Source of the DNA: Actinocatenispora thailandica
Lineage (GTDB): Bacteria > Actinomycetota > Actinomycetes > Mycobacteriales > Micromonosporaceae
NCBI RefSeq assembly: GCF_016865425.1
Contig: NZ_AP023355.1
Location: 5,144,198 to 5,208,197, forward strand
Direction: 5' to 3'
DNA: 64,000 nucleotides
Below, piece by piece: positions 27,801 to 35,987 of the stretch; position 1 is the stretch's first letter, and the number at the start of each line of letters is the position of its first letter. The position numbers were made by a program, and so were the translations under genes. Below the pieces are notes generated by a model that saw only the letters and a program-made list of their open reading frames with translations, was not told the DNA's origin and did not search any database.

Positions 27801-29682
27801 CGGCGGCTTTGACCTCCAGCTCGGAAACCCACCCTGGGTCCGTCCCCGCTCCGACGTCGATGCACTGCTCGCCGAGGGCGATCCCTGGTGGCAACTTGCC
27901 CGCAGACCAGCTCAGGAACAGATCACGGCCAAGCGCGAGGAGACCCTCGCATTGCCGGGCATGACCGACCTGGTACTCGACGGCACCACCGATATCGCCT
28001 GCCTCGCCGACTATCTCGGGTCATCGGCCCAGTACCCGCGCCTGCAAGGCCTCCAACCTGATCTCTACCGCTGCTTCATGGAGCGCATGTGGCAACATGC
28101 ATCAACGTCCGGTGTAACCGGCATGATCCACCTGGAGTCTCATTTTACAGATGAGCGTGCTGGGCTGTTACGTGAAGAGCTATACCTGAGACTCCGGCGG
28201 CATTGGCACTTCGTCAACCAGCTCTTGCTTTTCGAAATTCAGAATCACAAACACTTCGGCATTACAATCCAGGGTTCAAAGCGTGAGGCGCCCAATTTCA
28301 TACAGGCCTCCTGGCTTTACCATCCTGAGACAGCCATAAGGTCGTTCGAGCACGACGGTTCTGGCGAGGAGCCGGGTCTGAAGGACCATGAAGGCCGATG
28401 GGACGTCCGACCGCATCGCGCGCGACTCACTTGGGTGACCGACACGACATTAACCACCTGGCATACGATGCTGGAAGATCCGGACGTGCCAATCCGCCAG
28501 ACCCGAATGGTCTATGCGGTCAATCGGTCGGTCGTCTCCGTGCTCGACAAGCTCTCGCGCGCCCCACGGATCGGTGACCTCGATCTGGAATTCTCGCGCG
28601 GCTGGGACGAGAGCATCGATCGGAAGAAGGGGTACTTCGAAACCGAGTGGGGGGTCCCGGCGTTCTGGGACGATGTGATCCTGCAGGGGCCGCATCTGTT
28701 CGTGGCGACGCCATTCTACAAGACACCCAACGAGACCATGAACAGCAACAAGGACTGGTCGGCGACCGACTTCGAGGCGCTGGCGGCCGACGCCGTTCCC
28801 GCCACCGCCTACAAGCCACGCGGCGACCGCGCCCGCTACGACGCCGCCTACACCACCTGGCCCACCCCCGACGGCCCCCGCTCCGCCCGCAACTACTACC
28901 GCGTCGCCTGGCGGCGGATGGCCGCAAACACCGGTGAGCGCACGCTGATCGGAGCAGTGGTACCACCAGGCTCCGCACACGTGCATCCCGTGCACACCTT
29001 CGCGCCAAGCGACCGGAACCTGCCGAGCTTGCTGGCCGCGTGCGCCTACACGTCGTCGATCGTGCTGGACTTCTCGGTTCGATGTGTACCCAAGTCGGAG
29101 ATCCTCTTCGGCACGATCGAACGGATGCCAGCGAATTTCGACCATCCGATGCTGAGCTCGCTGGTCCTGCGATCCGCTCGACTGAACAGCATCACCAGTG
29201 CCTACACGGAGCTCTGGAATGCGTGTTACTCCCGCGACTTCATGGACGACCATTGGGCCGGCGGGTTCGAGCACGCACGCCGGCAACCGCTCTGCCACAT
29301 CGGACCGGATTGGAGCCCCGCCACGCCGTTGCGCATTGCGGCGGATCGGCGGCAGGCGTTGGTGGAGATCGATGCGTTGGTGGCGTTGATGTTGGGGCTG
29401 AGCGCCGAGGAGTTGTGCACGATCTATCGGACGCAGTTCGCGGTGCTGTACGGGTACGACCACAACGTCTACCACTACGACGCGAACGGGCGGCTGGTGC
29501 CGAACTCGGTGCTGACGGTGTGGCGGAAGAAGGGTGACCGACTGAGTGTCGAGGAGCAGACGGCAACCAACCAGGCGGGCAACACCTACACCTACCAGCT
29601 GCCGTTCCGGACGCTGGACCGGGAGAAGGACATGACCGAGGCGTACCAGGAGTTCGAACGCAGATTGGCGGCCCGGTCGTGA
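24847..29682 (+). CDS. drmMI: Large N6-adenine DNA methylase, DrmMI-like
   Basis: 1611 residues from the ATG that overlaps the drmD stop. An N-terminal half (ISEHYFTSATSAKSFQAR, then a charged coiled stretch and ISYAELGINQLGAVYEGL near 460) leads to the methylase core: RQQSASYYTPEVLTRF, motif I CEPALGSGAFAIEAVRQ (~611), VHGVDLNSTAVELAEISLW and motif IV LGNPPWVRP (~993). The C-terminal ~600 residues hold target recognition and are A/T-richer between about 27.9 and 28.6 kb. Class 1 DISARM uses such an enzyme to mark host DNA. The neighbour drmD and length support this. PglX of BREX is a related alternative, but no other BREX genes are present. Confidence 0.87.
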   Translation: MSDAIVIGESWISEHYFTSATSAKSFQARVLARRKAWDEEEAAARERAAKAKEAGQEPGETAVTPRSRFLGARGELLDTLVGLAERLDTDADPGTIDAVDRAQTAATANALSDRLLAVLGITGGALTVRGEHPLRWVRTPGIEGPAPLAVVSGYPVATVEELIDRHARTLAVPVVLHEDGDEITSAARLVSTLFTGDEAPQLVLVLAGRWAMLAERERWAEGRYLAVDLQLVCERNVGTRGGEVDRALTCLSVESIAPDADGDLWWQQTLTESIEHTVGVSADLREGVRLSIEIIANDVVTRRREAGLEPLPQHDAQDLAKHALRFLYRILFLLYAEAKPELGVLPAGAPEYDAGYGLDRMRDLVQVELPSPQARSGTHLYESLATLFRLVDKGHPGGFDDATGSEELTFHPLRADLFRPEATAFIDEVGLGNLALQQVLGHLLLSKKQRGRDRGYISYAELGINQLGAVYEGLMSYTGFFADTDLYEVAKAGNADKGSWVVPVDRADGIGTNDFVRAEDPDTGEDKPVLHRRGSFVYRLAGRERQQSASYYTPEVLTRFTVGQALAELLPPKPGERSVHASRDDEGEEPEADDAAARPPMSARDILDLTICEPALGSGAFAIEAVRQLAAEYLERRQAELGTTIDPDEYQRELQKVKAYLALHNVHGVDLNSTAVELAEISLWLDTMVAGLDAPWFGLHLRRGNSLVGARRAVFDRKQVADKSWLTAIPRDVPPTDLVDRDPDEQTGAGIGDAVHHFLLPAPGWGAAADAKEAARLAPDAAKRLKDWRKAVRLKPTAKQVAALTDLAKRVESLWRLAHRRLQIAEAEVRRNIDVWGAPGLPSGGTVTREEIERKLADPNGAYRRLRRAMDAWCALWFWPLTEATTTVDDKAVDPPTLDQWIDALRRLLGRHDGKRRVAAGQSSLQTGSSWQDLNNQETTDLGMASVASIGPLLADHPWLVVCERVAAQQGFFHWNLDFATVFARGGFDLQLGNPPWVRPRSDVDALLAEGDPWWQLARRPAQEQITAKREETLALPGMTDLVLDGTTDIACLADYLGSSAQYPRLQGLQPDLYRCFMERMWQHASTSGVTGMIHLESHFTDERAGLLREELYLRLRRHWHFVNQLLLFEIQNHKHFGITIQGSKREAPNFIQASWLYHPETAIRSFEHDGSGEEPGLKDHEGRWDVRPHRARLTWVTDTTLTTWHTMLEDPDVPIRQTRMVYAVNRSVVSVLDKLSRAPRIGDLDLEFSRGWDESIDRKKGYFETEWGVPAFWDDVILQGPHLFVATPFYKTPNETMNSNKDWSATDFEALAADAVPATAYKPRGDRARYDAAYTTWPTPDGPRSARNYYRVAWRRMAANTGERTLIGAVVPPGSAHVHPVHTFAPSDRNLPSLLAACAYTSSIVLDFSVRCVPKSEILFGTIERMPANFDHPMLSSLVLRSARLNSITSAYTELWNACYSRDFMDDHWAGGFEHARRQPLCHIGPDWSPATPLRIAADRRQALVEIDALVALMLGLSAEELCTIYRTQFAVLYGYDHNVYHYDANGRLVPNSVLTVWRKKGDRLSVEEQTATNQAGNTYTYQLPFRTLDREKDMTEAYQEFERRLAARS

Positions 29683-32600
29683 ACCGGGATCGCAGCGAGC
29701 TGCTGCCGACGCTGCTGGCCGCCAACGTGCGGGCCGGCCTGACCGACTATCTGACCACCACGTTCGGGCTGACCGACGGCGACGCGCGGGACAACCTCGG
29801 CCGCTTTCTGCGCGACCCGGTCGACGGCATGTTCAAGGGCCCCTACCTGCGGCTCCGGCTGCCGTTCCGGCCGGCGCAGCCCGGCTGGGAGTCGCTGTTG
29901 GAGTGGTACGACGGGCCGGAGCCGTACGGGCACCAGGCCGCCGCGTTCGCCCGGCTGTCCTCCAGCGTGGACGGGCGAGGCCGCCGGCCGCTGCCGACGC
30001 TGGTCACCACCGGCACCGGATCCGGCAAGACCGAGGCGTTCCTGATGCCGATCGTCGACCATGTGCGCCGGGCCCGGCGCGCCGGCGTCACCGGGACCAA
30101 GGCGCTGATCCTCTACCCGATGAACGCCCTGGCCAACGACCAGGCCGGCCGGCTGACCAGGCTGCTCACGGGGCATCCGGAGCTGGCCGGGATCACGGCC
30201 GCGCTCTACACCGGCGAGGGCGGCCCGACCCGGGTGGCGGTCGACGCCGACGGGCTGATCACCGACCGGGAGATCGTCCGGGACGATCCGCCGGACATCC
30301 TGCTCACCAACTACAAGATGCTGGACCAGCTGCTGCTGCGGGCCGCGGACCAGCCGCTGTGGGCGAAGTCGGCGACCAGCCTGACCTATCTGGTGCTCGA
30401 CGAGTTCCACACCTACGACGGCGCGCAGGGCACCGACGTGGCGATGCTGCTGCGGCGGTTGGGCCTGGCGCTGAAGAGCCATTGGCCGGCCGACGACCCG
30501 TCGATCGACGCCGCCGACCGGGCCCGGCCGCTCGGCCGGATCACCCCGGTCGCCACCTCGGCGACGCTCGGCGACAAGGGCGACCCGGCGGTGATGCGCG
30601 AGTTCGCCGAGACGGTGTTCGGGGAACGATTCGATGCGGACGCGGTGGTCACCGAGACCAGGCTGGGCGTCGAGGAATGGGTCGATGCCGCGCCGTCCGA
30701 GGTGGCGGCGGCCGAGATGGTTCCGGTCCCGGCCGACGCGATCGATCTGGCCGCGGCCACGGCGGCGATCGAGGCGCTCGGCTTCGACCCGCCCGGCGGC
30801 AGGGTCGCCGACACGATGTTGGGCCTGCTGTACGACGAGCCGCCCACCCGGTTCACCGACGCCGACGCCAGGTTCCTGCTCGCCGCGTCCCGAGCCCATC
30901 CGATGGTGCAGGATCTGGCCCGGCACGCCGCGGACGCGACACCGCTGCCCGAGCTGGCCGCCGCCGTCGCCGGCCCGGATCCGCGGTGGGTGACGTTCCT
31001 GTCGTATCTGGCCGGCGCGCTCGGCCACGTGCGGGCGCGCGCCGGGCGGGGCGCACTGTCGGTCGAGGTGCACCTGTGGGTGCGGGAGCTGGTGCGCATC
31101 GACCGGGCGGCCGGCACCACGGCACGGTTCCACTGGTTCGACGACGGTCCGCCGGCCGGAGCCGACGAGGAGTCCCGGCCGATGTTCCCCGCGATCTACT
31201 GCCGGCACTGCGGGCGGTCCGGCTGGGGCGTCGGGCTGGCACCGGTCGGCCTCGACCTGGCGGTCGACGACGACTCGATCCGCAGCAACCACCGGCGGCA
31301 CGACGGACGGTTCCGGGCGCTGCTCTACGCCCCCGCCGAGGCGGAAGCCCACTTCGACGGCGAGCAGCGGCCGGACGGTCTGCTCTTCCTCGACGTGCAC
31401 AACCGCCGCCTGGTCGACGACGTCGCCGCCGACGATCCGGACCTGGCGGACGGCTGGACGCTGCCGGTGCTCACCACGAGCGGCGACGACGCCGACCGGC
31501 AGGCGCAGGACGATTTCTGCCCCTCCTGCCGGCAGGACGACGGCATCCGGTTCCTCGGCAGCGCGGTCGCCACCCTGCTCTCGGTGTCGCTGTCCACGAT
31601 GTTCGGCTCGGCCGTGCTGGACACGGTGGAGAAGAAGGCCCTGGTGTTCACCGACTCGGTGCAGGACGCGGCGCACCGGGCCGGGTTCGTGCAGGCCCGG
31701 TCGCACACGTTGACGCTGCGTGCGGTGCTGCGGCAGGCGGTCGGCGACTCGCCGCGCAGCCTGGACGCCGTGGTCTCCCGGGCGATCGAGCTGGCCGGCG
31801 ACGACCCGTTCGCGCGCTACCGGCTGCTCCCGCCGGAGCTGGCCGATCGGGAGGCGTTCGCTCCGTTCTGGCAGGCCGCCACGCTGTCCGGTGTGCCCGC
31901 TTCGGTGGCCAACCGGGTGCGGCTGCGGCTGGCGCTCGACGCGGCGTTGGAGTTCGGCCTCAACTCGCGGATCGGCCGGCCGTTGGAGCTGACCGGCTCG
32001 GCCACCGTCGAAGTCGACGCCGGCACACCGGGCGAGGTCGCCGCCATGGCGCGGGCCTCGGTCGACGGCACCGACCTGCAGCTGACCATCGACGGGGCGG
32101 CCACCGAGGCCGCCCTGGTGCGCTGGGTGCGCGGCACCCTCGACCGGATGCGCGCGCAGGGGGCCATCGACCATCAATGGTTCGGCACGTACCGCACCGA
32201 CGATGGCAAGCGGTGGTGGCTGACCGGCGGACGGCCGCGCCACCAGGGGATGCCGGCGTTCGGCAGGAACCGGCCGGCGCCGGCCTACCCGCGGGTGGGC
32301 GGCGCTCCGATCCCCAAGGACAGCGGCCTGCAACCGGTCGGCGCGTCGCAGTCCTGGTACGCGCGCTGGACCGCACGCGCCCTCGGCGTGGCACCGCACG
32401 ACGGTGCCCGGCTCGCGCGGATGCTGCTTGCCGAGCTGGACCGACGTGGTGTGCTGAAGGCCGAGACCAGCCGCAGTGGGGCGACCGTCTACGCGATCCG
32501 GCCGGAGCGCATCGTCGTCGCCGCGGCCGACCTGCCCGACCTGGAAGCCGGCCGGCATCTGCTCAGCTGCGACACCTGCCGCACCCCGGTACCCGGCTCG

Positions 32601-35600
32601 GTGACCAGCATCGACCAGCTGGACGGCGGGCCCTGCCTGCTGGGCGGCTGCCGCGGGCAGCTCACCCGAGCACCGATCGGCGACAACTTCTACCGGCGGC
32701 TGTACGACTCCACCGACATGCGCCGGGTCGTCTCCCGGGAACACACCAGCCTGCTCGACGACGCGACCCGCCGGGAGTACGAGGACGGGTTCAAGTCGCC
32801 GGACCCGACCCCGCAGTCGCCGAACGTTCTGGTCGCCACGCCCACGCTGGAGATGGGTATCGACATCGGCGACCTGTCCACGGTGCTGCTGGGTTCGCTG
32901 CCACGCACCGTCGCCTCCTACCTGCAACGGGTCGGCCGCGCCGGCCGGCAGACCGGCAACGCGCTCGACCTGGCGTACGTGAGCGGCCGCGGCGAGCAGC
33001 TGCCGAAGCTCGGCGACCCGCTGTCGGTGGTGAACGGCGAGGTGCGCCCGCCGGCGACCTACCTGTCCGCCGAGGAGATCCTGCGCCGGCAGTACACCGC
33101 GCATCTGGTCGACTCGGTCGCCCGCGACCCCGGCGCGTTCCATCCGCAGCGCGCGACGCAGGCGATCGGCCGTACCGCGCCGGGCAGCTTCCTCGGCGAC
33201 CTGATCGACCTGGCCGAATCGACGCTCGGCCAACGCCTGCCCGGCTTCGTCGACGCGATGGGCGGGCTGCCCGACGACGTCGTGGACCGGCTCCGCGCCT
33301 GGCTGAGCCCGGCTGGCGGCCGACGCACCAGCCCGTTCGCCGCACACGTACGGGCCGCCAGCGAACGCTGGAACGCCACGATCCAGGAGCTGGAGACCCG
33401 GCGAACCCGGATCGAGACGCTGCTGCCCGAACTGCGCACCCAGGCCGACTCGCCGGCACACACCGACGACGACGAACGGGAGGTCCGGTCGGCCGAGTCG
33501 ACGCTGAAGCTCGTTCGTGGCCAACTCGCCGCCCTGCGCACCGAGTACTGGATCGGGGTGCTGGAGGAGTACGGGCTGCTGCCGAACTACACGCTGCTCG
33601 ACGACACTGCGGTCCTCGACGTCGGGTTGTCCTGGACCGACCCGGACACCGACCAGTTCCAGTACCGGCACGATCAGTTCCAGCGCGCTTCGGCGCAGGC
33701 CATCCGCGAGTTCGCTCCTGGCGCCACCTTCTACGCCCGCGGTATGGAGATTTCCATCGACGCGGTGGACCTGGGCTTGGACGGCGCAGCGATTCGCCCG
33801 TGGGTCTTCTGCCCGGACTGCGGATACGCCGCCGACCTCGCCGCGACGGGCGTGGAGGTCGCGGTGGCACGGTGTCCTCGGTGCGGCAGCCGCGGCATCG
33901 CCGACGTCGGCTCCCGGCTGGACGTCGTGGAGTTGACTCGTGTGTCGGCCGAGATCCGGCGAGACGAATCGACGATCTCCGACCGGCGCGACGAGCGGCG
34001 CAACGCACCGTTCACGGTGCTCGCCGCAGCCGACGTGGATCCGGCGCACATCGGCCGCCGGTGGTTCGCCGACAACACCGGGTTGGGCGTCACCTACCTG
34101 CACACCATGGACCTGCGCTGGCTCAACATCGGTCTCACCGGACGGGGTACCACCCGACGCATCGCCGGCGCCGACCGCACCGGCGAGATGTTCCGTGTCT
34201 GCGAAGGCTGCGGCAAGAAGGACAGCGACAGCGGACACAACAGCCCGCGTGAGCACCGCCCGTGGTGCCGGTTCCGCACGTCCACCGACGAGCACACCAG
34301 GCGTATCGCGCTGTCTCGGAAGCTGCGAACCCAGGGCGTGGTGGTCCGGCTGCCCAACAGCGTCACCGTCGGCGACGACTTCGCGGTACCGAGCCTGGCG
34401 GCCGCGCTGCAGCTCGGGCTGCGCGAACAGTTGGGCGGAGATCCAGATCACCTGCTCATCGAGAACATCGTCGACCCGACCTCGTCGGACGGCTCCGACA
34501 ATCACGAGGCGCTGCTGATACACGACACGGTGCCCGGCGGCACCGGGTACCTCGCCGAAGTCGCGGTGCCGGACAACTTCCGGGACCTGCTGGTGCGGGC
34601 CTGGGAGAAGGTGCGTGACTGCGAATGCCAGAACGAGGACCGGCTGGCCTGTCACCGCTGCCTGTTGCCGTTCATCTCCGCCAACTCTGTACGCCGAGTC
34701 TCGCGTGCCTCCGCCGATCGGCACCTGCGCACCCTGCTCGGGCTGCCGGACGACGCGTCCGACCCATCGTCCGGCAGCTGGCAGGTGGGTGAGGTGCCTC
34801 CGCAGGAGGAGCCCGAGTCGCACCTGGAACAGCGGCTGCGGCGGTTGCTGCTGGGATGGCTGCGACGCCAGGGCGCCGCGATCGAGGAGGTGCCCGGCCA
34901 GTGGGGCAACGCGGTGCGGTTCACGCTGCCCGGCACCCCACGGCACTGGACGCTGCTGCCGCAGGAGCAACTCGGCGAGGTACGCGCCGACTTCGTGCTG
35001 CGCTGCAACGACACCAACGTGCCGCCGGTCGTGGTGTTCACCGACGGCCGCGGCTTCCACGCCACGACGACGCACAACAGGATCGCCGACGACGCACGGA
35101 TTCGCACGAACCTGCGCGACGCCGGCCAGCTCGTCGTCTCCCTCACCCACGACGACGTGCTCGCCGCCGAGCACGCGGCCCGCGCCGAGCCGCCCGACTG
35201 GTACGACGACCAGCTGGTCGGGCAACTCCAGTCGATGCCGATGTTCCAGGCGTCACCGGACGCCTACCGCCGGCTGGCCGCCAACCCGGTCGAATGGTTG
35301 CAGGAATGGGTCCGTGAACCGTCGCCACGCGACCTGACCCAAGTGGCGCACGGCGTCTCGATGATGCTCAACATTGGGTCGCAGCAGGTCTCGGTCGAGG
35401 CCGACGCGACGCTGGCCGACGTCGGCCGTGCCGTGCTGCTGGAGCGACCCATCCCGCCCGGGCCGCGTAAGGTCCAGGTCCGACGAGTCGGGCCGATGGT
35501 CACGGTGGTGGAGATGGTCGGAACCGCACTGTCCAGCGCGCTGGTCCTGGACGACCGCGACGCGGTCATGGGCGACGGGTACGCGCAGGCCTGGCAGCGC

Positions 35601-35984
35601 TGGTTGCGGCTGGCCAACAGCGTCGCCGCCAGCGACTGGCCGGTGACGGTCACCACCGTCGGTCTCGGCGCGGTCGAGGAACCGGCGGTGCCGGAGCGCG
35701 TCGCCCGGCCGGGCGGCCGGTGGGGCGAGATCTTCGACGAGGCCACCCCCGGTCCCGAACGCGACCTGGTCGTCACCCTGGCCGAACGAGACATCACGCC
35801 ACCACAGGTCGGGGCGGAAGGGCCGGACGGCATTCCGCTGAGCCTGGCCTGGCCGGCGCAACGGCTGACGGTGGCGTTCGAACAGATGCCGGACACGGAC
35901 CGCGACGACCTGGCCGAGGCCGGCTGGGACGTCGTCGAGCCGCAGCCCGACGCGGTCGTCGCCGCGTTGACAGGACGGGAGTGA
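29679..35984 (+). CDS. Giant SF2 helicase with DUF1998/MZB zinc domain, DruE-like
   Basis: 2101 residues from a GTG that overlaps the methylase stop (GTGA). Walker A TTGTGSGKTEAFL (~109), LDEFHTYDGAQGTDVAML (~240), PTLEMGIDIGDL and QRVGRAGRQTGNAL (~1082) define the helicase. Cysteine pairs (CPDCG, CPRCG near 1377; CEGCGKK near 1507) and the DUF1998 part (HDTVPGGTGYLAEVA ~1614, then CECQNEDRLACHRC) follow. Around 1768-1827, RADFVLRC, VVVFTDGRGFHA and LVVSLTHDDV resemble a Vsr/PD-(D/E)XK nuclease fold. Size and order match DruE of Druantia systems. It is not a normal DISARM part, and no other Druantia gene is beside it. A coupled start suggests it works with the methylase. Confidence 0.85.
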   Translation: MNRDRSELLPTLLAANVRAGLTDYLTTTFGLTDGDARDNLGRFLRDPVDGMFKGPYLRLRLPFRPAQPGWESLLEWYDGPEPYGHQAAAFARLSSSVDGRGRRPLPTLVTTGTGSGKTEAFLMPIVDHVRRARRAGVTGTKALILYPMNALANDQAGRLTRLLTGHPELAGITAALYTGEGGPTRVAVDADGLITDREIVRDDPPDILLTNYKMLDQLLLRAADQPLWAKSATSLTYLVLDEFHTYDGAQGTDVAMLLRRLGLALKSHWPADDPSIDAADRARPLGRITPVATSATLGDKGDPAVMREFAETVFGERFDADAVVTETRLGVEEWVDAAPSEVAAAEMVPVPADAIDLAAATAAIEALGFDPPGGRVADTMLGLLYDEPPTRFTDADARFLLAASRAHPMVQDLARHAADATPLPELAAAVAGPDPRWVTFLSYLAGALGHVRARAGRGALSVEVHLWVRELVRIDRAAGTTARFHWFDDGPPAGADEESRPMFPAIYCRHCGRSGWGVGLAPVGLDLAVDDDSIRSNHRRHDGRFRALLYAPAEAEAHFDGEQRPDGLLFLDVHNRRLVDDVAADDPDLADGWTLPVLTTSGDDADRQAQDDFCPSCRQDDGIRFLGSAVATLLSVSLSTMFGSAVLDTVEKKALVFTDSVQDAAHRAGFVQARSHTLTLRAVLRQAVGDSPRSLDAVVSRAIELAGDDPFARYRLLPPELADREAFAPFWQAATLSGVPASVANRVRLRLALDAALEFGLNSRIGRPLELTGSATVEVDAGTPGEVAAMARASVDGTDLQLTIDGAATEAALVRWVRGTLDRMRAQGAIDHQWFGTYRTDDGKRWWLTGGRPRHQGMPAFGRNRPAPAYPRVGGAPIPKDSGLQPVGASQSWYARWTARALGVAPHDGARLARMLLAELDRRGVLKAETSRSGATVYAIRPERIVVAAADLPDLEAGRHLLSCDTCRTPVPGSVTSIDQLDGGPCLLGGCRGQLTRAPIGDNFYRRLYDSTDMRRVVSREHTSLLDDATRREYEDGFKSPDPTPQSPNVLVATPTLEMGIDIGDLSTVLLGSLPRTVASYLQRVGRAGRQTGNALDLAYVSGRGEQLPKLGDPLSVVNGEVRPPATYLSAEEILRRQYTAHLVDSVARDPGAFHPQRATQAIGRTAPGSFLGDLIDLAESTLGQRLPGFVDAMGGLPDDVVDRLRAWLSPAGGRRTSPFAAHVRAASERWNATIQELETRRTRIETLLPELRTQADSPAHTDDDEREVRSAESTLKLVRGQLAALRTEYWIGVLEEYGLLPNYTLLDDTAVLDVGLSWTDPDTDQFQYRHDQFQRASAQAIREFAPGATFYARGMEISIDAVDLGLDGAAIRPWVFCPDCGYAADLAATGVEVAVARCPRCGSRGIADVGSRLDVVELTRVSAEIRRDESTISDRRDERRNAPFTVLAAADVDPAHIGRRWFADNTGLGVTYLHTMDLRWLNIGLTGRGTTRRIAGADRTGEMFRVCEGCGKKDSDSGHNSPREHRPWCRFRTSTDEHTRRIALSRKLRTQGVVVRLPNSVTVGDDFAVPSLAAALQLGLREQLGGDPDHLLIENIVDPTSSDGSDNHEALLIHDTVPGGTGYLAEVAVPDNFRDLLVRAWEKVRDCECQNEDRLACHRCLLPFISANSVRRVSRASADRHLRTLLGLPDDASDPSSGSWQVGEVPPQEEPESHLEQRLRRLLLGWLRRQGAAIEEVPGQWGNAVRFTLPGTPRHWTLLPQEQLGEVRADFVLRCNDTNVPPVVVFTDGRGFHATTTHNRIADDARIRTNLRDAGQLVVSLTHDDVLAAEHAARAEPPDWYDDQLVGQLQSMPMFQASPDAYRRLAANPVEWLQEWVREPSPRDLTQVAHGVSMMLNIGSQQVSVEADATLADVGRAVLLERPIPPGPRKVQVRRVGPMVTVVEMVGTALSSALVLDDRDAVMGDGYAQAWQRWLRLANSVAASDWPVTVTTVGLGAVEEPAVPERVARPGGRWGEIFDEATPGPERDLVVTLAERDITPPQVGAEGPDGIPLSLAWPAQRLTVAFEQMPDTDRDDLAEAGWDVVEPQPDAVVAALTGRE

Positions 35985-35987
35985 CAC

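Noticed and set aside
24847-29682. Reading the large adenine methylase as BREX PglX
   Set aside because: No pglZ, brxC, brxL or brxB-like gene is in the window, and the gene is coupled to drmD, which fits DISARM better.
29592-35225. A 1877-residue open frame on the minus strand
   Set aside because: It is antisense to the giant helicase, whose motifs are clear. Its Arg/Gly/Val-rich, motif-free sequence is a frame shadow of GC-rich DNA.
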